DNA of 64,000 bases, taken from positions 62,001-126,000 of the forward strand of contig NZ_SZQJ01000008.1 of NCBI RefSeq assembly GCF_013369335.1, in the 5' to 3' direction. The translations under genes were made by a program, and so were the position numbers. The notes under the pieces were generated by a model. The model was not told where the DNA came from, searched no databases, and was given only the letters and a program-made list of their open reading frames with translations. Positions 1 through 10,945 of the stretch are shown here, one piece after another (within the stretch, counting starts at the first letter, position 1; every line of letters starts with the position of its first letter). Origin of the DNA: Vibrio sp. JPW-9-11-11 (GTDB lineage: Bacteria > Pseudomonadota > Gammaproteobacteria > Enterobacterales > Vibrionaceae).

Positions 1-1810
1 CATCCATTAACGTGGCACTGTGGGAGTCAAGGTACATCGCATCGTTCTGGAACAACAAATCGAGCTGTAAATCAGTGATCGGTGGCCACGCCGTGTCAAA
101 ACTGAACTTGGCCTGTTTCAGCCCTACCCAAGCTTGGAACATGCCATCATTGCGCTGGTAGGGAAAATCGGCCAATTCCCCGTACCACAGGAGTTTAGCC
201 GTGTTCACTTTACCGGCTTGAATCGCCGTGCTTAAGTAATCGGTCAGCTCACGCCCCAGCGCGAGTGTCGGTAAGTAACGCCAAGTTTCCCCTGCGTTAT
301 ACAAATCAGCTTCTGCATAGAAAGATAGAAATGGACTCTGGCCTTGCGGGAAGTCCAAGCGAAACGCTCCCAACACCTGTAAGTCAGGGGTCGCCGCTGT
401 CACTTTATCAGCCCATAGCGACCAGCCATCCTCACCCCGTTGCCAAACGATATCGACTTGGCCTTGCTTGATGTTCAATGGCGCTTGAAACACCTCACCA
501 TACGGCAACACATCGTCAATCAAGGTCACTTGAGCATGGGCTTGATTGAGGCTGCCTACAATCGTCGCTGACAACTGATGAACTTCTGGCAGTAGCGCCC
601 ATTGTGCCATACTGCCTTGAGTTAACTGCCCAGAGTAACGCAGATTCTCCCAGCCCCCTTCGGCGGCAATGCGGATATCTTCAACCCTTCCCCCCAGAGA
701 CAAGGTATCGAGCAGTTGACTCGTGGCGTTCGACTCCGGCACGAGTTTCGCCAGCGGCGTCAGCGATGCAATGTCAAGCTGAGAGACGTTAGCTCGCCAA
801 GCTCCGGGCTGCCAATCGAAGGCTACATCCAATTCTGGCCAAGCTTGGTCATCGGTGAAAACATTGAGTGAGTAAGCATTCACTTGCCAACCATTATCCC
901 TTGGCTCTAACTCGATCACCCCCGACTCGAGTAACAACTCATGACGCTTGCCTTCTTGCCAAATAAGTTCTGATGGCTGAAGTTCGACATAAGCACTCAC
1001 CGGGTTGTTCCGATCCAGAGTCAGCCAACTACTGAAACTCACCTGGCCCTTTTCGACCCCCATTTCGGTTTTGAAGTACTTGGTCAGCCATGGAGTGAGC
1101 AGAACATTCTGCGCCGAAAGATAAAACTCACCGCTCACTTCTTGCAGCGAGCCGTGATCGACAAAGTTAGCTTTGATCTCAGCCGAATTAACATGACTAT
1201 CGGCTAAATTGACCTCACCATCAGCAATGTGATGACGGCCATCGTTTTGCCACTGTAAACGCGTGATTTCCAAATCACGCGGTGTACCATCGACACCAAG
1301 AAAGTGAATTTGTGACTGCTTAAGAGAAAATCGGTCTAATTGACGCAGCAGTAGTTGGTCCAGTTGCTCGACAACGGTTTTTTGCTCTCCTTGAGGATTG
1401 AGCTCGGGGGTTGAACTATCTTGAGTCCATTCAATGGAGCTGATGTCCAACTTGAGTTGATGAATACTCAAATCAGCCACCACAGGTTGGCGCTCGATCA
1501 AGGATTGAAAAAGATCCAGTTCGATCTCGACATTGTTGGCTGAGAAATGAATACCACTGCTTTCAGGCGTGTCTGCGGTGACGCCTCGCAACGATAACGA
1601 TGGATGAGTGTTGCGCCAAAAGCCATGAATATCAGAGATCTGAAACTCAAGCCCGGAGCTTTGGTTCACCCAGGCCTGAATCTGCGGTTGAAAGTGGTTG
1701 AGCTGTGGCAGAGCAATACGCAACCCAGTAACGGTCATGGCCAATAAGACCAACACCGTTACCAGCAACCCAAGACACCATCGCGTTAAGCGAGTCACAG
1801 TAGAGTTCAC
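1..1810 (-). CDS. yhdP: YhdP family AsmA-like envelope protein, N-terminal part (cut by window edge)
   Basis: The frame stays open from a GTG at 1810 to the left edge, about 603 residues; the E. coli protein is about 1270, so the C-terminal half is missing. The product starts with a short basic stretch and one hydrophobic segment (about residues 11-30), as expected for an inner-membrane-anchored protein with a large periplasmic part. The GTG start is chosen because an AGG lies 6 nt upstream, immediately after the rng stop at 1820. YhdP belongs to the AsmA-like group (with TamB) implicated in phospholipid transport between membranes. Family assignment rests on the conserved order mreB-mreC-mreD-maf-rng-yhdP plus general appearance; I did not recognise a diagnostic motif in the visible half. 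Confidence 0.8.
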   Translation of the reverse strand, partial: MNSTVTRLTRWCLGLLVTVLVLLAMTVTGLRIALPQLNHFQPQIQAWVNQSSGLEFQISDIHGFWRNTHPSLSLRGVTADTPESSGIHFSANNVEIELDLFQSLIERQPVVADLSIHQLKLDISSIEWTQDSSTPELNPQGEQKTVVEQLDQLLLRQLDRFSLKQSQIHFLGVDGTPRDLEITRLQWQNDGRHHIADGEVNLADSHVNSAEIKANFVDHGSLQEVSGEFYLSAQNVLLTPWLTKYFKTEMGVEKGQVSFSSWLTLDRNNPVSAYVELQPSELIWQEGKRHELLLESGVIELEPRDNGWQVNAYSLNVFTDDQAWPELDVAFDWQPGAWRANVSQLDIASLTPLAKLVPESNATSQLLDTLSLGGRVEDIRIAAEGGWENLRYSGQLTQGSMAQWALLPEVHQLSATIVGSLNQAHAQVTLIDDVLPYGEVFQAPLNIKQGQVDIVWQRGEDGWSLWADKVTAATPDLQVLGAFRLDFPQGQSPFLSFYAEADLYNAGETWRYLPTLALGRELTDYLSTAIQAGKVNTAKLLWYGELADFPYQRNDGMFQAWVGLKQAKFSFDTAWPPITDLQLDLLFQNDAMYLDSHSATLMD

Positions 1811-1819
1811 GACACGCCT

Positions 1820-3289
1820 TTACATCATCACAACGTCAAATTGCTCTTGAATGTACAAAGGTTCCGCTTGAATCTTCACTTGCTTACTAATAAACACCTC
1901 CAACTCGGCAAGGGCGTGAGATTCATCTCCTTGCAAAGTTTCTGCCACTGCAGGCGAAGCGTAGACGACAAACTTATCGGCGTCGTAAGCTCGATTCACT
2001 CGGGTAATTTCACGCAGAATCTCGTAACAGACTGACTCGACTGTTTTGACGCTGCCGCGCCCTTCACAAGTTGGGCACGTTGAGCACAGTACATGTTCGA
2101 TGCTTTCTCGGGTGCGCTTCCGCGTCATCTCAACCAGACCTAATTGAGTGAAACCATTGATATTGGTTTTGACGCGATCTTTATTGAGGGCTGACTCCAA
2201 TGAAGAAAGGACCCGATTGCGATGCTCATCCGAGGCCATATCGATAAAATCGATAATAATGATACCGCCAAGGTTACGCAGACGCAGTTGACGTGCAATC
2301 GCTTGTGTCGCCTCAATATTGGTATTGAAGATAGTCTCTTCGAGATTACGTCGTCCTACAAAGGCCCCGGTGTTGATATCCACGGTCGTCATCGCCTCAG
2401 TCTGGTCGATGATCAGGTAGCCGCCCGATTTGAGTTCCACTTTACGCTCCAACGAGCGCTGGATTTCGTTCTCGGTGTCGTACATATCGAAAATCGGCTT
2501 ATCCCCTTCATAGAGCTCTAACTTGTCGGTTAACTCTGGGACGTATTCCGAAGTAAATTCTGTAAGATTTTCGAACTCCTGACGCGAGTCGACTAAGATC
2601 TTGTTGAGCTCAGTACCGACAAAATCACGCAAAATGCGTTGCGATAAACCAAGTTCGCCATACAGTGTCGAGCGTGTCTTGTACTTACTGCGTCGCTCGG
2701 TCACTTTTGACCATAGACGCTTCAAAAATGCCGCATCTTGGGACAGCTCCTTCTCATCGGCGCCCTCAGCCGCAGTACGAATGATAAATCCACCGTTTTC
2801 ATCGCAATAATGACCCACAACTTTCTTCAAGCGGTGACGCTCAGCTTCGCTTTCGATACGCTGCGACACGCCAACATGGCTCGCCCCTGGCATAAACACT
2901 AGGTAACGCGAGGGTAAGGTGATGTCGGTGGTTAAACGTGCGCCCTTAGTGCCGAGAGGATCTTTGACCACCTGCACCACGATGTCTTGTCCCTGACGAA
3001 CCAGTTCAGAAATATCTCTCACTTGAAACTGTTGTTTTTCGTTCTCTGCCACACACTCGGTATGGGGCACAATATCGGATGCATGCAAGAACGCGGCTTT
3101 TTCTAGGCCAATATCAACGAAGGCCGCCTGCATTCCCGGCAAGACACGGCTTACTTTGCCTTTGTAAATATTGCCAACGATGCCGCGTTTGGCCTCTCGT
3201 TCAACATGAATTTCTTGGAGGGTTCCCCCTTCAATCATGGCCACGCGAGTTTCACTCGGGGTCACGTTAATCAACAACTCTGCACTCAT
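1820..3289 (-). CDS. rng: Ribonuclease G
   Basis: Cytoplasmic endoribonuclease of the RNase E/G family, which matures the 5' end of 16S rRNA and takes part in mRNA decay. The length of 489 residues equals the usual RNase G length. An S1-like RNA-binding region lies at about residues 35-125, the catalytic metal-binding aspartates are in VDINTG (D304) and IIDFIDM (D347), and the zinc-link cysteines are in CPTC (C405, C408). The long C-terminal scaffold of RNase E is absent, which separates it from rne. It lies 20 nt after maf and 9 nt before the yhdP GTG, so the cluster is probably co-transcribed. Nothing unusual is visible. Confidence 0.97.
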   Translation of the reverse strand: MSAELLINVTPSETRVAMIEGGTLQEIHVEREAKRGIVGNIYKGKVSRVLPGMQAAFVDIGLEKAAFLHASDIVPHTECVAENEKQQFQVRDISELVRQGQDIVVQVVKDPLGTKGARLTTDITLPSRYLVFMPGASHVGVSQRIESEAERHRLKKVVGHYCDENGGFIIRTAAEGADEKELSQDAAFLKRLWSKVTERRSKYKTRSTLYGELGLSQRILRDFVGTELNKILVDSRQEFENLTEFTSEYVPELTDKLELYEGDKPIFDMYDTENEIQRSLERKVELKSGGYLIIDQTEAMTTVDINTGAFVGRRNLEETIFNTNIEATQAIARQLRLRNLGGIIIIDFIDMASDEHRNRVLSSLESALNKDRVKTNINGFTQLGLVEMTRKRTRESIEHVLCSTCPTCEGRGSVKTVESVCYEILREITRVNRAYDADKFVVYASPAVAETLQGDESHALAELEVFISKQVKIQAEPLYIQEQFDVVMM

Positions 3290-3309
3290 GAGCGCACCTC
3301 AAAAAATAA

Positions 3310-3870
3310 TTATAAAAATTTGCGCAAGAGCTGGTCAGTTTCATAAAGAGGTAAGCCGACAACGGCGTAATAACTCCCTTCTATCCGAGTGACAAATCGC
3401 CCCCCCAGACCTTGAATACCATAACTACCAGCTTTATCGCATGGTTCGCCCGTCTGCCAATATTGTTCTATTTCTTGCTCTGACAAGGGTTTAAACCAAA
3501 CGTCTGTGGTGACAACCACAGTTTCTTGAATCTCTTGTGTGGCGACAGTCACCGCTGTCATCACTTGATGCGCTCGATTGGAAAGCATCAATAACATCTG
3601 TTTAGCATGCGCTAAGTCATCTGGCTTTTCCAATACCTTCTCGTCACACACCACGATAGTATCTGAGCCAATGACCACAGATTCTGGGTCGAGTTCGACC
3701 GCTGCCAAGGCTTTGTCTTTTGATAAGCGCGCCACATAATCAAACGGTTTTTCACTCGCCTGACGCTGCTCTTCGACATCGGTTTTGAGCACCGAAAACG
3801 TATAGCCCAATTGGCTTAATAGCTCTTTGCGTCGTGGCGAACCAGACGCCAGAATCAGAGGTTGTTTCAT
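3310..3870 (-). CDS. maf: Maf-family nucleotide pyrophosphatase (YhdE type, dTTP/UTP)
   Basis: Protein of 186 residues that begins with the Maf signature LASGSPRRKELL at about residues 7-18. Further conserved elements are EEQR, the SDTIVV strand with its catalytic aspartate, KAGSYGIQG and the SYYAVVGLPL end. Maf proteins hydrolyse nucleoside triphosphates to the monophosphate and pyrophosphate. The YhdE subgroup, next to mreD and rng, acts on dTTP, UTP and some modified pyrimidine nucleotides; the substrate here is taken from the subgroup and gene context. It follows mreD after 3 nt and precedes rng by 20 nt in the same direction. Confidence 0.93.
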   Translation of the reverse strand: MKQPLILASGSPRRKELLSQLGYTFSVLKTDVEEQRQASEKPFDYVARLSKDKALAAVELDPESVVIGSDTIVVCDEKVLEKPDDLAHAKQMLLMLSNRAHQVMTAVTVATQEIQETVVVTTDVWFKPLSEQEIEQYWQTGEPCDKAGSYGIQGLGGRFVTRIEGSYYAVVGLPLYETDQLLRKFL

Positions 3871-3873
3871 TGT

Positions 3874-4362
3874 TTATCTTATATGCCAGTGGCGTCGTAC
3901 TCGACGCATTAACAGGAACATCCATGGCCACAAAATACAGTTAATCAAACCGCTCCATAGTGAGACCGGATTAAAAGTAACATCTTGGATTAAGTACTCA
4001 CCAAAGAAGATCAACACATCGAGGATCATCGACATCACGCCGATTAAAATCGCTTGCTGCCAGAGTGCCATATTGCGCATGACGAGAAAGTTGAGTGCGA
4101 CCAGGTAAACCACAATCGACATCATCATGCCACGAATACCTAAAGTAGAACCCAGCAGCAAATCCCACAGCAAGCCTAACACTAATGCAGAACCGACGTT
4201 CACTCGGTGCGGCAAGGCCAGCACCCAATAACAAGTGACCAGCAGTAGCCAAGATGGGCGCAACAGGTCAAGCATACCTGGCCAAGGAATCGTTTGTAGT
4301 GTCAACGCGATCAAAAACGATCCGCTAATAACAAGCTTCCCCTTTAAGACACTATTGGCCAT
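3874..4362 (-). CDS. mreD: Rod shape-determining protein MreD
   Basis: Integral inner-membrane protein of 162 residues with about five hydrophobic segments separated by short loops, the usual MreD topology and length. It joins MreC, RodA and PBP2 in the elongasome guided by MreB. Its ATG shares one base with the mreC stop (TAATG at 4362), so the two are probably translationally coupled. MreD is weakly conserved, and the assignment relies on topology together with its fixed place between mreC and maf. Confidence 0.93.
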   Translation of the reverse strand: MANSVLKGKLVISGSFLIALTLQTIPWPGMLDLLRPSWLLLVTCYWVLALPHRVNVGSALVLGLLWDLLLGSTLGIRGMMMSIVVYLVALNFLVMRNMALWQQAILIGVMSMILDVLIFFGEYLIQDVTFNPVSLWSGLINCILWPWMFLLMRRVRRHWHIR

Positions 4363-5237
4363 TACTGAGGCTCCTCCACATTGTCAGGTAATACTTGTTG
4401 AATTTTCTCCTGGCGAGAATCATTCGGCCATATCAAAAGCAAATAACGTAAGCGTTCAAAATCCACCACAGGCTCAGCTTCGATAACCGCGAACTCTCGA
4501 GCCGTATCGCGCTCCACGTTTGCCACATGCGCGACAGGAAATCCTTCAGGGTAAATGCCCCCCAGACCTGAGGTAACCAACAGATCGCCTTGTTCAATGT
4601 CTAGGCTGATTGGAATATGGTCGAGATTGATTCGATCCGTTTTGCCATTCCCCGAGGCAATCACACGAATATCGTTACGGATCACCTGTACCGGGATCGC
4701 ACTCAGACTGTCGGTCAACAGCAACACTCGACTATTGTGCGCTGAAACAAACGTCACCTGTCCAACAATGCCTTTTTCATTCGCAACTGGCTGTCCAACA
4801 TAAACGCCATCAATCTGGCCTTTATCGATCACCACTTGGTGACGATAAGGCGAGGTATCGACCGCCATCACTTCAGTCACGACTTTACGTTCATCACGGA
4901 TGAATGAAGAGCCCAGCAGCTTACGCAGTCTTTGGTTTTCTTCCCGGTACTGATCCAACAGCAGTAAGTCATTTTTTAGACGCAACACCTCACGCTTAAG
5001 CGTGCGTGTGCTTTCCATGTAATCCTGACGGATATTGAAGCGTTCATAAGCCCCTTCAAACATCACTCGCGGAACGTCAGCCAAATACTGAATCGGCGCG
5101 ACCAAGCTATTGAGCAAATAGCGTACTTGTGCAAACGCGCCTAAACGACTATCAGCCAGCATAAAGCTGGCTGATAGAATAACGGCAAAAAATAGACGTA
5201 ACTGAAGTGAAGGTCCCCGGCCAAAAATCGGCTTCAT
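4362..5237 (-). CDS. mreC: Rod shape-determining protein MreC
   Basis: Bitopic inner-membrane protein of 291 residues. It has a short cytoplasmic end, one transmembrane helix at about residues 10-30, a coiled coil around residues 70-110 (rich in Leu, Arg and Glu), then the periplasmic beta domains. The stretch VMAVDTSPYRHQVVIDKG and a later VTSGLGGIYPEGFPVAHV are typical of MreC. It links the cytoplasmic MreB filament to the periplasmic cell-wall synthases. It lies 51 nt after mreB and overlaps mreD by one base. Confidence 0.96.
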   Translation of the reverse strand: MKPIFGRGPSLQLRLFFAVILSASFMLADSRLGAFAQVRYLLNSLVAPIQYLADVPRVMFEGAYERFNIRQDYMESTRTLKREVLRLKNDLLLLDQYREENQRLRKLLGSSFIRDERKVVTEVMAVDTSPYRHQVVIDKGQIDGVYVGQPVANEKGIVGQVTFVSAHNSRVLLLTDSLSAIPVQVIRNDIRVIASGNGKTDRINLDHIPISLDIEQGDLLVTSGLGGIYPEGFPVAHVANVERDTAREFAVIEAEPVVDFERLRYLLLIWPNDSRQEKIQQVLPDNVEEPQ

Positions 5238-5288
5238 AGAGTATGAGATCCTTATCTTGCGGCTCTTGGTATCACCAAGAGGTTTCGA

Positions 5289-6414
<1,126 letters not shown>

Positions 6415-6484
6415 AAGTGTAAACATGGGCTGAAACACGCAATTTCTAACAGATTCCTAACGATGGGCAAAAAAATAACAAAAA

Positions 6485-9400
6485 TTACTGCCCTGTCAGA
6501 CCGGGTTCACCGCGGAAGATAACACGGTCATTACCACGGAAAATGCCAAAAGTGACCACTGCCGATGGATTTTCCTCCGCGACACCATCTTGATCCCAGT
6601 CGTACATCAACCAAGCCATATCGTTATTCGTCCCATTGCAATTTGATGAGGATGCGCTATTATCAAGCCTCAACCACACCTCTACCTGTTCTCGATTCGG
6701 CGGGGTTTGTGTCGTGACGAGAGCATTGGAACCACCAGTGTTCACAGTAGCGTTACCCGCCAAAACAACACTGTCACCTGACTCGCCATTATTAGGCCAA
6801 ATCATTTGTGTACAGTAATGGCGGCCATCAAACTGAGAGAAACTATCTTGTAGGTTGCGTTCAAAACGGCTGCCATTCCAGTACTGCACTTGCAGGGGGA
6901 CAGTCAATTGGGCTCCCTCAACACCACCAACATCGGTCATGTTATAGCGCCCAAACACCAGCCTCGGCTGCTCATCGGGCAGCACTTGACTGCTTGACGA
7001 ATCGGTATCCGTCGCAGACTGCTTGAAACGCACTGGATCATTAATAGTGGCCGGTGAAATCTCTAAGTTTACCTCTAGCGCACTGCCCGATAGGTAGTTA
7101 AACGGCCCATCCGGCGTGAGATCGGATTGTTTACTCCACGTTATTTGATCACTATCTAATAGCCATTGATGATCCTGGTAGCGAGATTGTGTGGCCAAAC
7201 TAGCCGCATCGGCATTCACGAGTCGATCTTGGTTATCCATCATAAACACCGCTTGCAAGCTTTCAGCAAATAACCCGTAGTTGCTTACTGGATTGCCTTG
7301 CACATTAAAAGCGCCCACCGTTGCGGTGACACTACCAAACGGTTGATTCATATAAGTGAAGCCCTGCTCACCGCCAGTAATAGCAGGATCATTCCACGCA
7401 TTGGTTTCGGTGGTAAAGAAGTCTGGGTAAAAACGGCCGATAGCTTGCTGATAGGGCATCACTGCTAAATTAAGGTAGCTGGCGCTGGTTTCCAATTGTA
7501 ACGTGCCGACTTGAGACCAAGTGTGACGCACGCTTTTACTTAAACCATCACTCGGCACAAAGCTTGTCACTGCAGGGACAAGAGTACCTTCCTCACCTCC
7601 GCTTGGATAGGCCAAACTCAATGTGAGCTCTATCGGCCCATTGTCGAGTGGATAGTTGCCCGTCGCGGGATATAAACATTCATTGCTCTCACCATTAGAT
7701 GAGTCACTATGAACGATGGGACGATAGGTCACATCAAACTCACTCCCCGCACTGATAAAGCCTGGGGAACCCGTTGTGGTGGCCGGGTTACTAGTACCAA
7801 TCGTGCTATCGGTTACATCGCAAAGTGCAATTTTCCAAGGTCGTGAGTAGACATCAAACTCGCCTTTGAGCGCACCGCCTTCACTTGGACAGCCCGCTTC
7901 ACCGCTACAATCAAACGACGTATCCTCTAACGTCACTGTGATATGGCCTGATTCTTTAAAGTTCATCAGTGCATTTCGATTGCTATCGTTTAGCGCAGCC
8001 GTAAACGAAAAGTCATTGCTATCAAGGATTGCGGTAATTGGGCGATTATAAGTAAAACTTGCGTTCGGTGATCCGGTATAGCCCAAAGAGATCACATTAC
8101 CGCCATCACAAGCTTCAACCTCGACTGGCACGGTCGTGTCCTGCCCAGCGAATACCAACTGATCGGCGATATTAAAGCGATAAGGCACGTAGCGCATAAA
8201 ATCACTGTCGCTATAAGTGCTGCCTTCCGCATTGAGCTCTGCAGTTAATGCATAGTCACCTAGTACATTAGGAGTTGAGGTACGCACCTTAAACTTCGCA
8301 ATCCCCCCCGATTCACCTAAGCTGGTGATCTCTAAGTTGTTGCCGCCCGTTTGTCTCAAGTCTGGCGAGTACCCTGAAACCAGATTACCGTCACTATCGA
8401 GCATATGTACTTCAACGATATCTTGTGGGCTCGCTTCACAGGTAAGGTGGTAGTTGTACGGTTTGATCTCGATTCGTGATAACGCAGGCTGTGGTGGAGT
8501 AAAACAACCGCTCACAGACTTCGCTTTGATATAACTGTTATCAGTTGCACGAAAATTAATAACTGGCGCAGTGATAGACCCTTGCATTTGGAAACGATCA
8601 ACAACGTTAATATCAAACCCAGCAGCCGCCTCAGCTGACACGTAGATGTTCGCCTTTAGCCTGATATCGCTACCACGCTGTGGAAAAAACTGAGAAGTGT
8701 TGCCATGCCCAATCAGTGACAAATTATTATGATCGAAGCTTGAATCATTGGTTTCGTTGGTCGCAGCGTTGATATAAACGCGACTATTTTGACTAAAGTT
8801 AATTTGGTTGTAGTGCAATACCACTTTTCCCGTCACATAGAGGGCAATGTCGTTATTGTTGAAATTAAGCGTATTAACCCAATACTCGCCGGGCTCGAGT
8901 GTTATTGAGCTGCCATTTAGCCCAAATGAGAAAGAGTTATACAGGCCTGGCGTCAGCAAGCGGTTTCCGCCATTCGGTGATGTGATATCTGCCCCGCCAT
9001 AATTAAATGAACTCGGCTGCGGTGGCCCTGACGGAAACACACTACGCTCACTATCAACCGTACAACTATTACCCACATTAACGCCATCACTATATGCGCA
9101 GCCATTATTGCTGATACCGAGCACTCGCGAGTTAGTAAAAGCCAAAGGTTGCGAACGAGTAAACTCATTGAGATAGATACGGTTCCCGCTCCCACTGCCC
9201 TCTGAGAAGTTCAAGTAACCATCCCATTGCTGCCAACCTGCCCCTGAATTGTAGTAACGGTTAGATTGCAGTGGCTCCGGAAAATATTCACAGAGATCGG
9301 GAAGAGGTGTGGGTGGTGGCGTCACAGGCAAGTTACAGTTAAGAGACACAGTGCCACTTCCTGACAAGAGTACTTTCTGAGGATGAATGCCTTTCAAATC

Positions 9401-9790
9401 TGCGTCGTAAGAACCAAGAAATTTAAACCCATTCCCGTCATCTACGTAATAGTCAATCGATCCAACACTACTACCACTCGCGGCAGGGTAAAATAATAAC
9501 TCTACCCAATAATCGCCACCAGCTACCATATAGTCTGGGTCCCTGACAAACGGTGCCCCATCACTGGTGTCAACCACACCATCGTCATTAGTCCAAATAG
9601 GGACATAAGTATTCTTGTTGCCAACAGCCTTTATGCCCTCCAAGGACTCACCCAAACTAGAGTTTTGGATTGCAAAGGTCACTTTGAAGCTTTCGCTTGG
9701 ATTGACTTCGCATGTATTCGCATAGACAGGCAGAGACCCGAAAATCATCAAATAAATCCAGGTAATTATATGCGCGATTTTTTTGCTCAT
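6485..9790 (-). CDS. mshQ: MSHA biogenesis protein MshQ
   Basis: Large exported protein of 1101 residues and the last gene of the mshBACDOPQ operon. It has a signal peptide ending near VYA-NTC (about residue 24), then a beta-rich, Asn/Ser/Gly-rich region and a proline-rich spacer near residue 155 (PVTPPPTPLPD). A second part around residues 165-425 looks like a beta-helical or lectin-like fold, followed by a long C-terminal part that ends with a conserved-looking segment on electronegative strands. The assignment comes from position after mshP and overall size. Its role is uncertain: it has been proposed to sit at the surface or tip of the pilus, and it varies strongly between vibrios. Its start overlaps the mshP stop by 4 nt. 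Confidence 0.88.
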   Translation of the reverse strand: MSKKIAHIITWIYLMIFGSLPVYANTCEVNPSESFKVTFAIQNSSLGESLEGIKAVGNKNTYVPIWTNDDGVVDTSDGAPFVRDPDYMVAGGDYWVELLFYPAASGSSVGSIDYYVDDGNGFKFLGSYDADLKGIHPQKVLLSGSGTVSLNCNLPVTPPPTPLPDLCEYFPEPLQSNRYYNSGAGWQQWDGYLNFSEGSGSGNRIYLNEFTRSQPLAFTNSRVLGISNNGCAYSDGVNVGNSCTVDSERSVFPSGPPQPSSFNYGGADITSPNGGNRLLTPGLYNSFSFGLNGSSITLEPGEYWVNTLNFNNNDIALYVTGKVVLHYNQINFSQNSRVYINAATNETNDSSFDHNNLSLIGHGNTSQFFPQRGSDIRLKANIYVSAEAAAGFDINVVDRFQMQGSITAPVINFRATDNSYIKAKSVSGCFTPPQPALSRIEIKPYNYHLTCEASPQDIVEVHMLDSDGNLVSGYSPDLRQTGGNNLEITSLGESGGIAKFKVRTSTPNVLGDYALTAELNAEGSTYSDSDFMRYVPYRFNIADQLVFAGQDTTVPVEVEACDGGNVISLGYTGSPNASFTYNRPITAILDSNDFSFTAALNDSNRNALMNFKESGHITVTLEDTSFDCSGEAGCPSEGGALKGEFDVYSRPWKIALCDVTDSTIGTSNPATTTGSPGFISAGSEFDVTYRPIVHSDSSNGESNECLYPATGNYPLDNGPIELTLSLAYPSGGEEGTLVPAVTSFVPSDGLSKSVRHTWSQVGTLQLETSASYLNLAVMPYQQAIGRFYPDFFTTETNAWNDPAITGGEQGFTYMNQPFGSVTATVGAFNVQGNPVSNYGLFAESLQAVFMMDNQDRLVNADAASLATQSRYQDHQWLLDSDQITWSKQSDLTPDGPFNYLSGSALEVNLEISPATINDPVRFKQSATDTDSSSSQVLPDEQPRLVFGRYNMTDVGGVEGAQLTVPLQVQYWNGSRFERNLQDSFSQFDGRHYCTQMIWPNNGESGDSVVLAGNATVNTGGSNALVTTQTPPNREQVEVWLRLDNSASSSNCNGTNNDMAWLMYDWDQDGVAEENPSAVVTFGIFRGNDRVIFRGEPGLTGQ

Positions 9791-10245
9791 AATGACTCCT
9801 TAACCCAAATTTGCTGGCTTCTCACCACCTCAGAGAGCCCGGAACCACAGGTCACGCGGCTTTCTAGCAAGTAGAACGTTTCACCATCGAGCGGTCCCTT
9901 TAAGTCACAACTGAGGGTTACATTGCGGCAACTGGCCACAGTGGCGATGAGCGCATTGGCACGATTTTGTAGTTCAACCGATACCGCACTCGTGTTGCTG
10001 TTTCCGTCAGGGTCACAATGTGCAGCAACTGACGAGTCGGTTGAACTCAGTGGATAAAATAAGGTTAATGCCATCTCATTCACTGAGTGACTCAACAACC
10101 AAGCTTGAGTACCCAGCACATCTCGGGTCTGAGCGTCACTGTTCGACAATTCGATGCGGCTCAACGCGGTGGCTAAAAAACCCATCACCACTAATACAAA
10201 AATCACCACAATGTAGAGATTGCCTCGTTGACGTTTACGGTACAT
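9787..10245 (-). CDS. mshP: MSHA biogenesis protein MshP (PilX-like)
   Basis: Small membrane-anchored protein of 152 residues with a basic start (MYRKRQRGN) followed by one hydrophobic helix at about residues 10-30, then a soluble part with four cysteines. It resembles PilX-type accessory pilins in layout but lacks the canonical GFTLIE sequence: the residue after the glycine is N and there is no glutamate at position +5. Whether the prepilin peptidase processes it is therefore open. It overlaps mshO by 11 nt and mshQ by 4 nt, so translation is likely coupled. Confidence 0.9.
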   Translation of the reverse strand: MYRKRQRGNLYIVVIFVLVVMGFLATALSRIELSNSDAQTRDVLGTQAWLLSHSVNEMALTLFYPLSSTDSSVAAHCDPDGNSNTSAVSVELQNRANALIATVASCRNVTLSCDLKGPLDGETFYLLESRVTCGSGLSEVVRSQQIWVKESL

Positions 10246-10945
10246 TGATCACCTGTATCTCTTGCTCAAAGTTGGTGCGCTCACCATTTTGGCTAAAGGT
10301 CAAATTCGCATGAACCAAGCCGTTATTTTGCACCGTTGCAGGCTGATAATTTAAAGACCCACTGACCACAAAATCAGACAATGGCGCGCCATCTCTTTCC
10401 ACCCGGCTGCGCCCTGCCACCGAAGCGATACAATAGCGGCGCTCTTGATTAGGGTGAAAGATATAGAAACGCTTGGCCACTGATTCACTCGTGAGATTCG
10501 TTACTTGATTCGCCACCGAGAACACTTGATTGCCTAAAGCGGTCACCTGCCCGGTAAGAGAAAAGGAGTCATCACGCACGGTACGGTTAGTAGTGGGGTT
10601 GATAATCATGGCTAAGTCGTTGAAGCTGCTGGCATCGAGATCATCGCGCTGACCGACAATAAACTCAATATCATTCCCTGAAATCGCATAAAACCCGGAG
10701 TAAATGATTGGATAGAAGTAGACGCAATTGTCTTCACTACGAAATAGATTCGGCACAGCGTGGCGCACTTCTCGCGCCATTTTCTCTAACACGAACTTGG
10801 CTTGAGTTTGCAAACGCTGACGATCGACGGTATCGGCATAACCTCGCGCACCGAGTTCAACAAATCCGGCGATACCTAACACCAGAATTCCACCCACCAC
10901 TATGGTGAGGATCATTTCAATCAAGGTAAAGCCACGCTGCTGCAT
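10235..10945 (-). CDS. mshO: MSHA minor prepilin MshO (PilW-like)
   Basis: Minor prepilin with the type IV leader MQQRG|FTLIEM, cleavage expected after the glycine, followed by the hydrophobic assembly helix. The rest resembles PilW-type minor pilins (RLQTQAKFVLEKMAREVRHA). The ATG at 10945 is chosen rather than the TTG one codon upstream because it shares its A with the mshD stop (TGATG). Minor pilins of this type are thought to prime pilus assembly at the inner membrane and may sit at the tip. Confidence 0.93.
   Translation of the reverse strand: MQQRGFTLIEMILTIVVGGILVLGIAGFVELGARGYADTVDRQRLQTQAKFVLEKMAREVRHAVPNLFRSEDNCVYFYPIIYSGFYAISGNDIEFIVGQRDDLDASSFNDLAMIINPTTNRTVRDDSFSLTGQVTALGNQVFSVANQVTNLTSESVAKRFYIFHPNQERRYCIASVAGRSRVERDGAPLSDFVVSGSLNYQPATVQNNGLVHANLTFSQNGERTNFEQEIQVINVP

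Noticed and set aside
265..792. Two short plus-strand frames at the left edge
   Set aside because: They oppose the open yhdP frame, which continues unbroken from 1810 to the edge.
2222..2810. Open frames on the plus strand opposite rng
   Set aside because: They lie wholly within rng, lack ribosome sites and look like antisense shadows of its codon usage.
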